A stretch of 64,000 nucleotides of DNA from CAYNYM01 sp049366815 (lineage in GTDB: Bacteria; Desulfobacterota; DSM-4660; Desulfatiglandales; HGW-15). The translations under genes were made by a program, and so were the position numbers. The stretch spans positions 1 through 64,000 of the forward strand of contig JBMNCO010000087.1 of assembly GCA_049366815.1 (NCBI GenBank), given 5' to 3'. The notes beneath the pieces are model-generated. The model was not told the origin of the DNA. It did not search any database and saw nothing but the letters and a program-made list of their open reading frames with translations. This document shows positions 16,894-25,760 of the stretch, piece after piece (positions within the stretch are counted from its first letter, which is position 1; each line of letters starts with the position of its first letter).

Positions 16894-17913
16894 ATGATCA
16901 TCAAAGACAAGGAATATCGGGATAAAGAACAGAAAAGACCGAGGAGTATAAATGTCCTGCACAGGAACGAACAGGATTGTCCGGAGGCAAAGGATAAGGA
17001 CGGGCCTTCGGGGCATGAGGGTGATCGATCCCATGTCACTCTATTTGATTTGAACGACGTGGTGCGGGATCTCGTCGCGCTGATCGGCCCGAAACTGGAG
17101 GACAGGGGCAGACTGCTGGGGGTGAACTACAATCTAAAGACCTTTTTGAGGTCTGGATCCCCGGTCAGGGGGAACCCGGAGGAGATAAGGGCTGTCATCA
17201 CCGACATGATTGTGGAGGCCGTTGGGGCCATGCCCGAAGGGGGACACGTCTACCTGACCACGGAAGAAAACGAGGATCATGCCTTTATTTACATGCAGGA
17301 CAGCGGTGAGGGCATCGCAGAACAGATCAACGGTCCGATTCTTGACACTTCTCTCTCCCCCGATGGTGAGGGAGGAAGCGGGCTCGGCCGGAGTCGTGCC
17401 CATGGGATTGTTCAGAGGCATCGCGGTGGCATGGAGGTCAAGCGCGGAAAAGGCAAGGGGGCTATCGTCACCATACGACTGCCCGTCGAAAGACAAAAAC
17501 CGGAGGCGCGGGGCGGCACGCGAAGAGTAAGAATGAGAAACGCCAGGATCCTGATCATTGAAGCGCATCATATTTTGGGGGAACTTCTCCGCCAGGTTCT
17601 TCGGAGTAAGGGATGTAGGGCGGAAACGGCGGTGAGCCCTCTGGAAGGCCTGAATCGACTCAAGAGGAGGCGTTTCGATCTGTTGATCGCAGGGACGGCG
17701 GTGGCGGAAGCGAAGATGAAATCCTTTGTCAAAAGGGCCAAGAAGATGGACGGCTCTCTGCCTGTAGTCCTCATTGTATCAGGGGATGGGAGCGAAAAGG
17801 CGGTGGAGATCAGAGGGACGGATGCCGATCTGGTGATCAAAAGGCCTTTGGAGATGGAGCATTTCGCCGGCCGGATATCCGATATCTTGAACAGAAATCA
17901 AAGACATCCATGA
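16894..17913 (+). CDS. Degenerate histidine-kinase ATPase plus pseudo-receiver protein
   Basis: The 339-residue protein has a charged N terminus, then an HATPase_c-like region (about 100-195). Its N-box-like stretch (DMIVEAVGAMPEGG) lacks the usual Asn, while DSGEGI, SGLGRSRAHGIVQRHRGG and GAIVTIRLP are recognisable. No DHp His was found before it. A receiver-like domain follows (about 212-330): the acidic pair is reduced to LIIEAHH, and the phospho-acceptor position in DLLIAG is Gly. It therefore probably does not signal by phosphotransfer. It shares a 4-base ATGA overlap with rarA, an odd partner for a signalling protein. Confidence 0.75.
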   Translation: MIIKDKEYRDKEQKRPRSINVLHRNEQDCPEAKDKDGPSGHEGDRSHVTLFDLNDVVRDLVALIGPKLEDRGRLLGVNYNLKTFLRSGSPVRGNPEEIRAVITDMIVEAVGAMPEGGHVYLTTEENEDHAFIYMQDSGEGIAEQINGPILDTSLSPDGEGGSGLGRSRAHGIVQRHRGGMEVKRGKGKGAIVTIRLPVERQKPEARGGTRRVRMRNARILIIEAHHILGELLRQVLRSKGCRAETAVSPLEGLNRLKRRRFDLLIAGTAVAEAKMKSFVKRAKKMDGSLPVVLIVSGDGSEKAVEIRGTDADLVIKRPLEMEHFAGRISDILNRNQRHP

Positions 17914-19214
17914 ACCTGGTCACGGATCAATCCAAAAGGCCGCTTGCCGAGAGGATGAGGCCGCAACGGCTTGAAGACTTCGTAGGGCAAGAACACCTTG
18001 TCGGCGAAGGGACACCCCTTCGAAACGCATTGGAATCAGGGCGTCTTTTCCCCGTCATTTTCTGGGGGCCGCCCGGTTCCGGCAAGACCACCCTCGCCAG
18101 ACTCATGTCGGGATACGCCCGGAACCCCTTTCGTGCCTTTTCCGCCGTTACATCGGGAATAAAGGACCTTCGTCAGGTCATCGCCGAGGCCCGGGATGCG
18201 CTCAGGGTCTCAGGCAATCCCACCGTCCTCTTTGTGGACGAAATCCACCGGTTCAACAAGGCCCAGCAGGATGCCTTTTTGCCCTATGTTGAACAAGGCC
18301 TGATCATCCTTGTCGGGGCCACGACTCAAAACCCCTCCTTCGAAGTCATTCCGCCCCTGCTTTCCAGGGCACGGGTCATGACCCTTCGTCCCCTGGAGAG
18401 GGAGGCCGTCAAGACTCTCCTGGACCGTGCCCTCAGGGATCGTGGGCGGGGCTTGGGGGACACCGGCATCAGGGTCCTGCCCGCCGCCCTTGACCATTTG
18501 ATTGACCTGTCCTGCGGCGATGCCCGGGTCGCCCTAAACAATCTGGAAACAGCGGTATCCTATGTCCTCCAAGGACAAAAGGGAGAGGCCGTCCTGGACC
18601 TGGAGGGCGTGGAAAGGGTGCTTGACCGGAAGGCCCTTCCCTATGACAAGGACGGTGAAGAACACTATAATCTGATCTCAGCCTTCCACAAGAGCCTGCG
18701 AGGCGGGGATCCCGATGCCTCCCTTTACTGGCTCTACAGGATGCTTGAGGCCGGGGAAGACCCCCTTTTTATCGGTAGAAGGATGATCCGCATGGCCTCC
18801 GAAGATATCGGACTGGCGGATCCCCAGGCCCTTCCGGTCGCCCTGGCCGCTTTTGATGCCTGGCAGAAGGTGGGCCCTCCCGAGGCGGAACTGGCCCTTG
18901 CTGAAGCGGCGGTCTATCTGGCCTCGGCCCCCAAAAGCAATGCCCTCTATGTGGCTGAAAGGGAGGTCAAAGCGGAAATCCGCAAGTCCGGCCCGCAGCC
19001 CGTTCCCCTCCATATCCGGAATGCCCCGACCCGTTTGATGAAAAAACTGGGTTACGCCCGGGGATACCGCTACCCCCACAACTATCCGGGTGCATGGGTC
19101 CAACAGGCATACCTCCCTAAGGAACTGGAGGCCCGCATCTTTTACCGTCCTACGGGCAGGGGGTTTGAAAAGGAGATAAGAAGGCGGCTCTGGGAGCGCA
19201 AGCCCAGGCCCTAG
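17910..19214 (+). CDS. rarA: Replication-associated recombination protein A (MgsA/RarA family AAA ATPase)
   Basis: This 434-residue AAA+ ATPase has Walker A GPPGSGKTT (53-61), Walker B LFVDEIHRFNKAQQDAFLP, sensor GATTQNPSFEV and the C-terminal tetramer domain (YDKDGEEHYNLISAFHKS, EDIGLADP, KKLGYARGYRYPHN). The family works at stalled forks together with SSB and is related to RuvB and clamp loaders. It overlaps the preceding kinase-like gene by four bases. Length and motifs are normal. Confidence 0.96.
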   Translation: MNLVTDQSKRPLAERMRPQRLEDFVGQEHLVGEGTPLRNALESGRLFPVIFWGPPGSGKTTLARLMSGYARNPFRAFSAVTSGIKDLRQVIAEARDALRVSGNPTVLFVDEIHRFNKAQQDAFLPYVEQGLIILVGATTQNPSFEVIPPLLSRARVMTLRPLEREAVKTLLDRALRDRGRGLGDTGIRVLPAALDHLIDLSCGDARVALNNLETAVSYVLQGQKGEAVLDLEGVERVLDRKALPYDKDGEEHYNLISAFHKSLRGGDPDASLYWLYRMLEAGEDPLFIGRRMIRMASEDIGLADPQALPVALAAFDAWQKVGPPEAELALAEAAVYLASAPKSNALYVAEREVKAEIRKSGPQPVPLHIRNAPTRLMKKLGYARGYRYPHNYPGAWVQQAYLPKELEARIFYRPTGRGFEKEIRRRLWERKPRP

Positions 19215-19295
19215 AGGGTGGGCTTCCAGCCGTCGATCACGCTCCCGAGAAAATTCGGTTCCTGGTTTCCCGCTGCGTGATAAAACCGTTTCCTC

Positions 19296-19880
19296 CTACC
19301 CCCCGTCCAGTTCATCGAGCAATTTCTGCGAAGTCATGATCCTGAAAAGGGGAAAGAGGGCGTTACGTCGATACATATCCAGGGTGTTTTCATGAATCTC
19401 CTGGGTTGCGGCGGTGGTGCAGTCCTCAAGGATGACCGTCTTGAAGTCGGCGCACAGGGCATCCATGGCCGTAGTGAGGACGCAGAAATTGGTGGTAATC
19501 CCGGCCACGGCGCACAGGGTCACGCCCCTTTCCTTCAGCCACTGCTCAAGATCGGTCCTCCAAAAGGCCGAGAACCTGGGCTTCGGCACCCAGAGATCGG
19601 CCTCGGTTCGGATCAGGTCATCGGAGACCTGGGCACCCACAGTCCCTGTCAGGGAATGGGGCTTCATTTTTCCTTTGAAAATAAAATCATCCCGTTCAAA
19701 GGCATCCGTGGGAAAGACGACGGGCCAACCCCTTTCCCTGAAGGCCTGCGTCAAGCGGTTGATCGGTGCCAGGAGTCTCTTTGCCAGGGGAGTGATCGGA
19801 AAACGATTTGTCTCATCCAAATTGTCCTTGACCATATCGATGACCAGGACAGCTGGGATCTCTTTGTTATCATGATCCAT
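19296..19880 (-). CDS. Isochorismatase/nicotinamidase-family cysteine hydrolase
   Basis: The 194-residue protein has the family triad: Asp15 (LVIDMVKDN), Lys100 (VPKPRFSAF) and Cys133 (GITTNFCVLTTAMDA), with the cis-peptide GIT stretch before the Cys. Members cleave amides or vinyl ethers such as nicotinamide, carbamoyl groups or isochorismate. The substrate is not evident. Its start lies 11 bases inside the end of the cysteine desulfurase-like gene, so the two are translated together, an unusual pairing. Confidence 0.88.
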   Translation of the reverse strand: MDHDNKEIPAVLVIDMVKDNLDETNRFPITPLAKRLLAPINRLTQAFRERGWPVVFPTDAFERDDFIFKGKMKPHSLTGTVGAQVSDDLIRTEADLWVPKPRFSAFWRTDLEQWLKERGVTLCAVAGITTNFCVLTTAMDALCADFKTVILEDCTTAATQEIHENTLDMYRRNALFPLFRIMTSQKLLDELDGG

Positions 19881-21012
19881 TTCTCATTTCCTTTATGCGT
19901 GCAATGATCATTGTGGCGGCTGTTTCGATCTGATCCGGGGTATTGGTCCTGCCCGTGGTCAATCTCAGGGTCCCCATTCCCACCTCCGGCGGTACCCCCA
20001 TGGCGGCCAAGACGTGAGAAAGCCTGACCGTTCTATCGTGACAAGCGGCGCCTGTCGAGGCAAGAAGGGAGGGTAATCCTTCGAGGATTCCGGAACCCTC
20101 AATGTTCGGGGCCGACACATTCAGGGTGTTGGGCAGCCTGTGATCGGGATGTCCGTTAAAGACCAGATCCGCCAGGTTCTCCCGGAGCAGGTCCTCTAAA
20201 CGATCCCGCAGCACCATCATATGCGCGATGTCGTCTTCAAGATGTGCCTCCGCCCTGCGGCAGGCGGCACCGAGCCCTACGGCAAGGATGGTGTTTTCAG
20301 TGCCCGGCCTCAGGCCCCCTTCCTGTCCCGCACCGTGCAGAAGGGGGGTCAGAGCCGTGCCTTCCCGGATGAACAGGGCACCGATCCCCTTGGGTCCGTA
20401 AAGTTTGTGCCCGGCAATGCTCAGGAAGTCAACGCCCAGTTCATCGACATGAACGGACATTTTGCCGACCGCCTGGGCGGCGTCCGTATGAAGGAGGACC
20501 CCGAATTCCTTTGCCGTCCCGGCGATCTCTCTTACAGGCTGCAGGGTGCCGGTCTCGTTGTTGGCCAGCATGATGGAAATCAGTCTGGTCTGAGGACGAA
20601 TGGCCCTTCGGACATCCTCGGGATCCACCCGCCCGAAACGGTCCACCGGGAGGATGTCCACTTTTACGCCCTGTTCCAGGAGGTAAAGGGCGGGGTTCAG
20701 AACGGCGGGGTGTTCGACAGACGAGGTGATCACGTGAAAATCCCCGGGACGTTTGAAGTCGATGACCCCCTTCAAGACGGCATTATTGGATTCGGTCCCT
20801 CCCGAGGTGAAAACCACCTCCCGGGGGCGGCACCCGATGAGAAGGGCGACCTCTTTTCGTGCCCTTTCAACGGCATCCTTTGCCCGCACACCCAGGTCAT
20901 AGGGGCTGGAAGGGTTGCCGAATTCCTGCGACATGAAAGGCATCATGGCCTCAGCCGCAGTCGGATCAAGGGGCGTGGTGGCATTGTGATCCAGATAGAT
21001 AGGTCCGCTCAT
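19870..21012 (-). CDS. Cysteine desulfurase/selenocysteine lyase-like PLP enzyme (NifS class)
   Basis: The 380-residue class-V aminotransferase has YLDHNATTPLD at the N terminus, FTSGGTESNN, His101 in SVEHPAV, HTDAAQ and the PLP Lys203 in SIAGHKLYGPKG. The catalytic Cys324 sits in STGAACHDRTVRLSHVLAAMG, with the GAACH signature seen in selenocysteine-lyase-like members, in place of the GSACTS loop of IscS. It probably takes S or Se from (seleno)cysteine. No iscU, thiI or mnmA lies next to it; a cysteine hydrolase follows instead. Confidence 0.88.
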   Translation of the reverse strand: MSGPIYLDHNATTPLDPTAAEAMMPFMSQEFGNPSSPYDLGVRAKDAVERARKEVALLIGCRPREVVFTSGGTESNNAVLKGVIDFKRPGDFHVITSSVEHPAVLNPALYLLEQGVKVDILPVDRFGRVDPEDVRRAIRPQTRLISIMLANNETGTLQPVREIAGTAKEFGVLLHTDAAQAVGKMSVHVDELGVDFLSIAGHKLYGPKGIGALFIREGTALTPLLHGAGQEGGLRPGTENTILAVGLGAACRRAEAHLEDDIAHMMVLRDRLEDLLRENLADLVFNGHPDHRLPNTLNVSAPNIEGSGILEGLPSLLASTGAACHDRTVRLSHVLAAMGVPPEVGMGTLRLTTGRTNTPDQIETAATMIIARIKEMRNGS

Positions 21013-21334
21013 CCTCTTCCTCCCTCGGAACGGGTATCAAGTAAGTCAGGCAGTTTAATACGCCGGATCGAGGAAGACAAGGGGGTTCCGGCTGATTCTC
21101 CATGAGCAATCCTATTGGCAATCTCAGAAGGCCACCGGACAGGAGGCCAAGGACCGGCGTGTGCGGAGATGGGCGAATGGCAAGGCTCCGGGACATTTTC
21201 GGGCCATGCAACGGGTTTTGTCAATTGACAATACAGCTTTTTGATGTTAAATTTTTTTCTTTTTCAATCAAGCACTTTTTAGAATTCTTTGTGCGTCCCA
21301 CCCCGAAAAAATTCTCAAGAAAGGGAGATGTCCG
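21013..21334. other. Divergent intergenic region upstream of ppsA
   Basis: Between the cysteine desulfurase-like gene (minus) and ppsA (plus). It holds the ppsA promoter listed next. Open frames crossing it on both strands have no ribosome sites and no protein-like composition. Confidence 0.5.
21218..21253 (+). promoter_or_regulatory. Sigma-70-type promoter of ppsA with overlapping palindromic operator
   Basis: TTGACA (21225-21230), a 17-base spacer and TAAATT (21248-21253) form a promoter. The -35 is the right half of a perfect 14-base palindrome, TTGTCAATTGACAA (21218-21231), a good place for a repressor or activator dimer. The ppsA start is about 80 bases downstream. Confidence 0.6.
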
Positions 21335-23809
21335 ATGGCATCTGATAAGAGCAAAAATTTTATTCTGTGGTTCAATGAAATCGGTATTCAGGATGTTCCC
21401 ATGGTTGGAGGAAAGAACGCCTCTCTGGGAGAGATGTATCGGAAACTCCACGATAAGGGCATCAATGTCCCTAACGGTTTTGCCATCACTGCCTATGCCT
21501 ACCGCTATTTTATAAAATATGCCGGGATCGAGGAGGAAATCAAAAAGGTTCTGAAAGATCTCGATACGAGCGACATGTACAACCTCATGAGAAAGGGCAG
21601 AGAGGTTCGGGATATCATCCATCATGCAGAGTTCCCCCCGGATTTGATTCAGGCCATCTATGTGGCCTACGACAAGTTGGCGGAGGAATTCGGACAAAAA
21701 GGATTGGATGACCTGGACGTCGCCATAAGGTCCTCGGCCACAGCGGAGGACCTTCCAGACGCCTCTTTTGCAGGACAACAGGACACCTACCTGAACATCA
21801 GGGGTAAAAGGCGTGTTCTGGATGCCTGCAGAAAATGCTTTGCCAGTCTCTTCACGAACCGGGCCATATCCTACCGGCATGACAAGGGATACGGGCAGTT
21901 TGATGTCTCCCTTTCCATTGCCGTACAGAAGATGGTGAGGAGCGATTCCGCCTATTCCGGCGTCATATTTTCTATTGATACCGAGACCGGATTCAAGGAT
22001 ACCGTATTTATCACCGCAGCCTACGGCCTGGGGGAAAACGTGGTCCAGGGGACCGTGAATCCCGATGAATTCTATGTCTTTAAACCGACCCTCAAGATGG
22101 GAAAGCGTGCCATCATCAGCCGCAAGGTTGGGGATCGGGATATCAAGATGGTCTACTCCATGGAAGATGAAGCCACGGTAAAGAATGTGGCCACCACGCT
22201 CAGTGAAAGGCACCGATACGTCCTGGATGACGATGAAATCCTGAAGCTTGCCGAATGGGCCTGCATCATCGAAGACCATTACAGTAAAGAGGCGGGGTAT
22301 TTCAAGCCCATGGACATCGAGTGGGCCAAGGATGGAGACGGAGAGCATGTGGGCACGGGCGCGCTGTTCATCGTTCAGGCCCGACCGGAGACCATCCATT
22401 CCCAGAACACATCGAATTCCTACGAGAATTACAGACTTCTGGAAAAAGGCGAAATCCTGGCAGTGGGAACGGCAGTGGGGACCAAGGTCGGAAAAGGTAT
22501 AGCCAAACTCATTGAAACATCGGCCGAGATCGAAAAATTCAAGAAGGGCGAGGTGCTCGTCACCAGCATGACGGACCCCGACTGGGAACCCATCATGAAG
22601 ATCGCCTCGGCGATCGTCACCAACAAAGGCGGGCGTACCTGTCACGCGGCCATCGTGTCACGGGAATTGGGGATTCCCTGTGTCATAGGGACCGGCAACG
22701 CCGATGAGATCATAAAGACCGGGCAGGAAATCACCGTGAACTGCTGCGAGGGTGAGACAGGTTATGTCTATGACGGTCTCCTGAAATACGAGGTCGAGAC
22801 CCTGGATCTGGAAGAAATCCCAACGACCCGGACCAAGATCATGATGAATGTCGGGACACCCGAGAAGGCCTTTTCACAGGGAATGATTCCCAATGACGGG
22901 GTCGGGCTGGCCCGGGAGGAATTTATTATCAATTCCCATATCGGGATCCATCCCTTGGCCCTGATCGACTATGATGATCTGAGAAAGAAGGCGAAGAACG
23001 ACCAGAAGATTGCCGGCGTTGTCTATCGCATTGACGAGGTGACCTCGGTCTATGACAGCAAGACCCAATTCTTTGTGGACAAGCTTTCCGAGGGCGTAGG
23101 ACGCATCGCGGCAGGCTTCTATCCCAACGATGTGATCGTTCGACTCTCGGATTTCAAGACCAATGAATATGCCAACCTGACCGGAGGATACCTCTATGAA
23201 CCGGAGGAGAGCAATCCCATGATCGGTTGGAGAGGGGCCTCCCGATACTACGATGAGAGATTCAAGGCGGCCTTTGAGCTGGAATGCCGGGCCCTTCGCA
23301 AGGCCCGCAGCGAGATGGGATTGACCAACATCAAGCTGATGGTCCCCTTCTGCAGGACCCCTGAGGAGGGGAAAAAGGTCATCGCCCTGATGAAGGAGTT
23401 CGGGCTCGTGCAGGGCGAGGAAGATCTTGAGATTTATGTTATGTGTGAAATCCCGAGCAATGTCATCCTTGCCGATCAGTTCGCTGATATCTTTGACGGA
23501 TTCTCCATCGGTTCCAACGACCTGACCCAGCTGGCTCTCGGCCTTGACAGGGATTCCTTTCTGGTGGCGCACATTTATGATGAAAGGAGCGAAGCGGTCA
23601 AGAGGCTGGTGGCGGATGTGATCAAGGTCGCCAAGTCCAAGGGACGAAAGATTGGAATATGCGGGCAGGCCCCCAGTGATTTCCCTGAATTCGCGGAGTT
23701 CCTTGTGGAATGCGGTATTGATTCCATAAGCCTCATACCGGATACGGTCATAAAGACCAAGCTTGCTATTGCGGCAAAGGAAAAGGCCCTAGGGATTCCT
23801 CCCGTTTGA
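21335..23809 (+). CDS. ppsA: Phosphoenolpyruvate synthase
   Basis: This 824-residue enzyme converts pyruvate and ATP to PEP, AMP and Pi for gluconeogenesis. The N-terminal ATP-grasp half has GGKNASLGEM and AIRSSATAEDLPDASFAGQQ (RSSATAEDLP is the key part). The swivelling domain carries the phospho-His at about 437 in GGRTCHAAIVSRELG. The C-terminal PEP/pyruvate barrel has SIGSNDLTQLALGLDRDS and the catalytic Cys near residue 776 (GICGQAPSD). TCHAAI and CGQ fit PEP synthase rather than pyruvate phosphate dikinase. AAGGGAG precedes the ATG. Confidence 0.96.
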   Translation: MASDKSKNFILWFNEIGIQDVPMVGGKNASLGEMYRKLHDKGINVPNGFAITAYAYRYFIKYAGIEEEIKKVLKDLDTSDMYNLMRKGREVRDIIHHAEFPPDLIQAIYVAYDKLAEEFGQKGLDDLDVAIRSSATAEDLPDASFAGQQDTYLNIRGKRRVLDACRKCFASLFTNRAISYRHDKGYGQFDVSLSIAVQKMVRSDSAYSGVIFSIDTETGFKDTVFITAAYGLGENVVQGTVNPDEFYVFKPTLKMGKRAIISRKVGDRDIKMVYSMEDEATVKNVATTLSERHRYVLDDDEILKLAEWACIIEDHYSKEAGYFKPMDIEWAKDGDGEHVGTGALFIVQARPETIHSQNTSNSYENYRLLEKGEILAVGTAVGTKVGKGIAKLIETSAEIEKFKKGEVLVTSMTDPDWEPIMKIASAIVTNKGGRTCHAAIVSRELGIPCVIGTGNADEIIKTGQEITVNCCEGETGYVYDGLLKYEVETLDLEEIPTTRTKIMMNVGTPEKAFSQGMIPNDGVGLAREEFIINSHIGIHPLALIDYDDLRKKAKNDQKIAGVVYRIDEVTSVYDSKTQFFVDKLSEGVGRIAAGFYPNDVIVRLSDFKTNEYANLTGGYLYEPEESNPMIGWRGASRYYDERFKAAFELECRALRKARSEMGLTNIKLMVPFCRTPEEGKKVIALMKEFGLVQGEEDLEIYVMCEIPSNVILADQFADIFDGFSIGSNDLTQLALGLDRDSFLVAHIYDERSEAVKRLVADVIKVAKSKGRKIGICGQAPSDFPEFAEFLVECGIDSISLIPDTVIKTKLAIAAKEKALGIPPV

Positions 23810-23866
23810 ATGACGACATAGTTTTTCCGGCCTGAGTCGATGCCTACAGCCTTCCCCGGCCGGAAG

Positions 23867-23894
23867 ATTGTTAGCTGTCTGAAAAGCACAGCAC
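23867..23894. repeat. Truncated copy of a dispersed palindromic element
   Basis: GTTAGCTGTCTGAAAAGC and the following CACAGCA closely match the left end of the 90-base element at 43513 (GTTTAGCCGTCTGAAAGAGC). Only this end is present. It lies between ppsA and the fabH-like gene. Confidence 0.4.
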
Positions 23895-23944
23895 TATGGA
23901 ATACCGGTTGAAGAATGAATCAAGATGTGGAGAAACTCGGATAG

Positions 23945-24934
23945 ATGAGCGCGATAGGAATACTCGGAACTGGTTCCTATGTCCCCCCTAAAGTCCTCAG
24001 CAACTTTGATCTTCAGGAGATGGGGCTTGATACCACGGATGAATGGATCACCCAACGGACGGGGGTCCGGGAAAGGAGGATGGCCGATCCGGATGTAACG
24101 ACATCGGACCTGGCCCTGGAGGCCTCTCTGAGGGCCCTTGATATGGCGGGTTTGACTGCCAAGGATCTGGATCTGGTCATTGTTGGAACGATCACGCCCG
24201 ACACCTGCTGTCCGTCGGCCGCAAACTGGCTCCAGGCAAAGCTGGAGGCCACCCGGGCCGCTACCTTTGATGTAACGGCCGCCTGTTCCGGTTTTATCTT
24301 TGCGATCAACGTCGCAACCCAGTATCTCCTCACAGGGGCCTGCAAACATGTGCTGGTCGTGGGGTCCGAGGTGATGACCCGCACCCTTGACTGGAAGGAC
24401 AGAAAGACCTGTATCCTGTGGGGTGACGGGGCCGGCGCCGCTGTCCTGACAGGAGGCGGGCAGGGCCACGAGATCCTGTCCTCCCACATACACACGGACG
24501 GATTCAACGGTCGAGACCTGCTTTTACCGGGTGGTGGGTCGAAGACCACGCCCATCAGCCATGAAAGCGTGGACAAGGGTCTTCACACGCTCAATATGAT
24601 CGAGGCCAATGCCAGCTTCAGGGTGGCGGTGCGTCACTTCGTTGAATCCATCAGAGAAGCGGCCGAGTTTAATCATGTCGCTATTGAGGACATCGACTGG
24701 TTTATCCCGCACCAGGCCAATTTTCGCATGTTCATCTCCATGGCCAAGAATCTCAATGTCCCCATAGAACGCTTTTATGTCACGCTCCACAAATACGGAA
24801 ATATCTCCTCTGCATCATGTGCCATTGCGCTCGACGAGGCCGTTCGGGACGGAAGCATCCACGAGGGGGACGTGATCTGCATGCCCGTTTTCGGCGGGGG
24901 ATTGTCATGGGGTAGCGCCCTGATCAGGTGGTAG
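23945..24934 (+). CDS. 3-oxoacyl-ACP synthase III family protein (FabH-like)
   Basis: The 329-residue thiolase-fold enzyme has the KAS III triad: Cys114 (VTAACSGFIFA), His256 (FIPHQANFRM) and Asn286 (GNISSASCAIAL). TDEWITQRTGVRERR and WGDGAGAAVL are standard FabH stretches. KAS III joins an acyl-CoA starter to malonyl-ACP. The gene stands alone, without fabD, fabG or acpP, so it may be an extra copy or one for a special starter. Confidence 0.92.
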   Translation: MSAIGILGTGSYVPPKVLSNFDLQEMGLDTTDEWITQRTGVRERRMADPDVTTSDLALEASLRALDMAGLTAKDLDLVIVGTITPDTCCPSAANWLQAKLEATRAATFDVTAACSGFIFAINVATQYLLTGACKHVLVVGSEVMTRTLDWKDRKTCILWGDGAGAAVLTGGGQGHEILSSHIHTDGFNGRDLLLPGGGSKTTPISHESVDKGLHTLNMIEANASFRVAVRHFVESIREAAEFNHVAIEDIDWFIPHQANFRMFISMAKNLNVPIERFYVTLHKYGNISSASCAIALDEAVRDGSIHEGDVICMPVFGGGLSWGSALIRW

Positions 24935-25081
24935 AAGGGCTTGAGAAGAGAAAAAAGCGCCCCGTCATGACTGGAACCAAAGCGGTTTCATGCTCGGGGT
25001 CGTGCGCCCCTCGGTCTTTTCCCACAAGTTTGCTTGCCCGTCAGGCCTCCTGTTTTTGACCATAGTCTTTTAATCTTTTGT

Positions 25082-25213
25082 CGTAACACTTTAGCCCTTT
25101 GAAAAATTCGAAAGGAAATCATGCACCCTTTCTTACGTTCCGAAGCTCCCGCTGATCACTTCAGAAAGGGAGCATGATTTTCACACAGTTATTGGAAAGG
25201 GCTGAATTCATAC
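25082..25213. repeat. Dispersed palindromic intergenic element, copy A
   Basis: About 130 bases with imperfect terminal inverted repeats: the left end is CGTAACACTTTAGCCCTTTG and the right end reads AAAGGGCTGAATTC. Inside, AAATCATGC-A-CCCTTTC (25116-25132) pairs with GAAAGGG-A-GCATGATTT (25164-25180), with inner GAAG/CTTC pairing, to make a long hairpin. It fills most of the 303-base gap between fabH-like and GNAT genes. It is related to copies at 35167, 36736, 43513 and 49380. No coding capacity is seen. Confidence 0.8.
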
Positions 25214-25237
25214 CTTTTGTCTAATAGAGGAGGATGA

Positions 25238-25690
25238 ATGATGGCTGATAAATCATCGGCCCCCCTTATTAGAACAATGACACACAAAGATCTCGAACGC
25301 ATTTTAGAGATCGACAAAAAGGTGCTCGGAAAATCACGACCTGAATACTGGGAATTAAAACTGATGATGGTCGAGCGGCGATCACCCGTGGTATCCCTGG
25401 TAGCCGAACTGGATGGAAAGATCGTCGGGTTTATCATCGGCGATGCGAGCGGTTGGAAATACGGGGCGCCCGACAATATTGGCTGGATCGATACGATCGG
25501 CGTGGATCCCGATTATCAACGAAGGGGTATCGCCAAGATGCTCATGACGGAGATGGTTAACGACCTGAAAAAGTCAGGGGTCGATACCATATACACCTTT
25601 GTCAACTGGCGCGATTGGGACCTGCTGAAGTTTTTTGACGCCAACGGATTCCAGAGGGGTTCCATGATGAACCTGGAACTGAAGTCCTGA
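25238..25690 (+). CDS. GNAT-family N-acetyltransferase
   Basis: This 150-residue protein has the GNAT core: VVSLVAELDGKIVGFIIGD, then GWIDTIGVDPDYQRRGIAKML, which holds the acetyl-CoA pyrophosphate loop (QRRGIA), and FVNWRDWDLLKFFDANGFQ at the C terminus. A strong GAGGAGG site precedes the ATG. The layout resembles RimI-like protein acetylases, but the substrate is unknown. Confidence 0.9.
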   Translation: MMADKSSAPLIRTMTHKDLERILEIDKKVLGKSRPEYWELKLMMVERRSPVVSLVAELDGKIVGFIIGDASGWKYGAPDNIGWIDTIGVDPDYQRRGIAKMLMTEMVNDLKKSGVDTIYTFVNWRDWDLLKFFDANGFQRGSMMNLELKS

Positions 25691-25760
25691 GGGTCTTTTC
25701 CCTGGAATCGATGTCTGACCCGGCCCCTACCCTTTGTCCCATCCCTGAACCCCGGGGCGG

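Noticed and set aside
21221..22645. 474-codon minus-strand frame
   Set aside because: Antisense shadow of ppsA, whose motifs are all in the plus frame.
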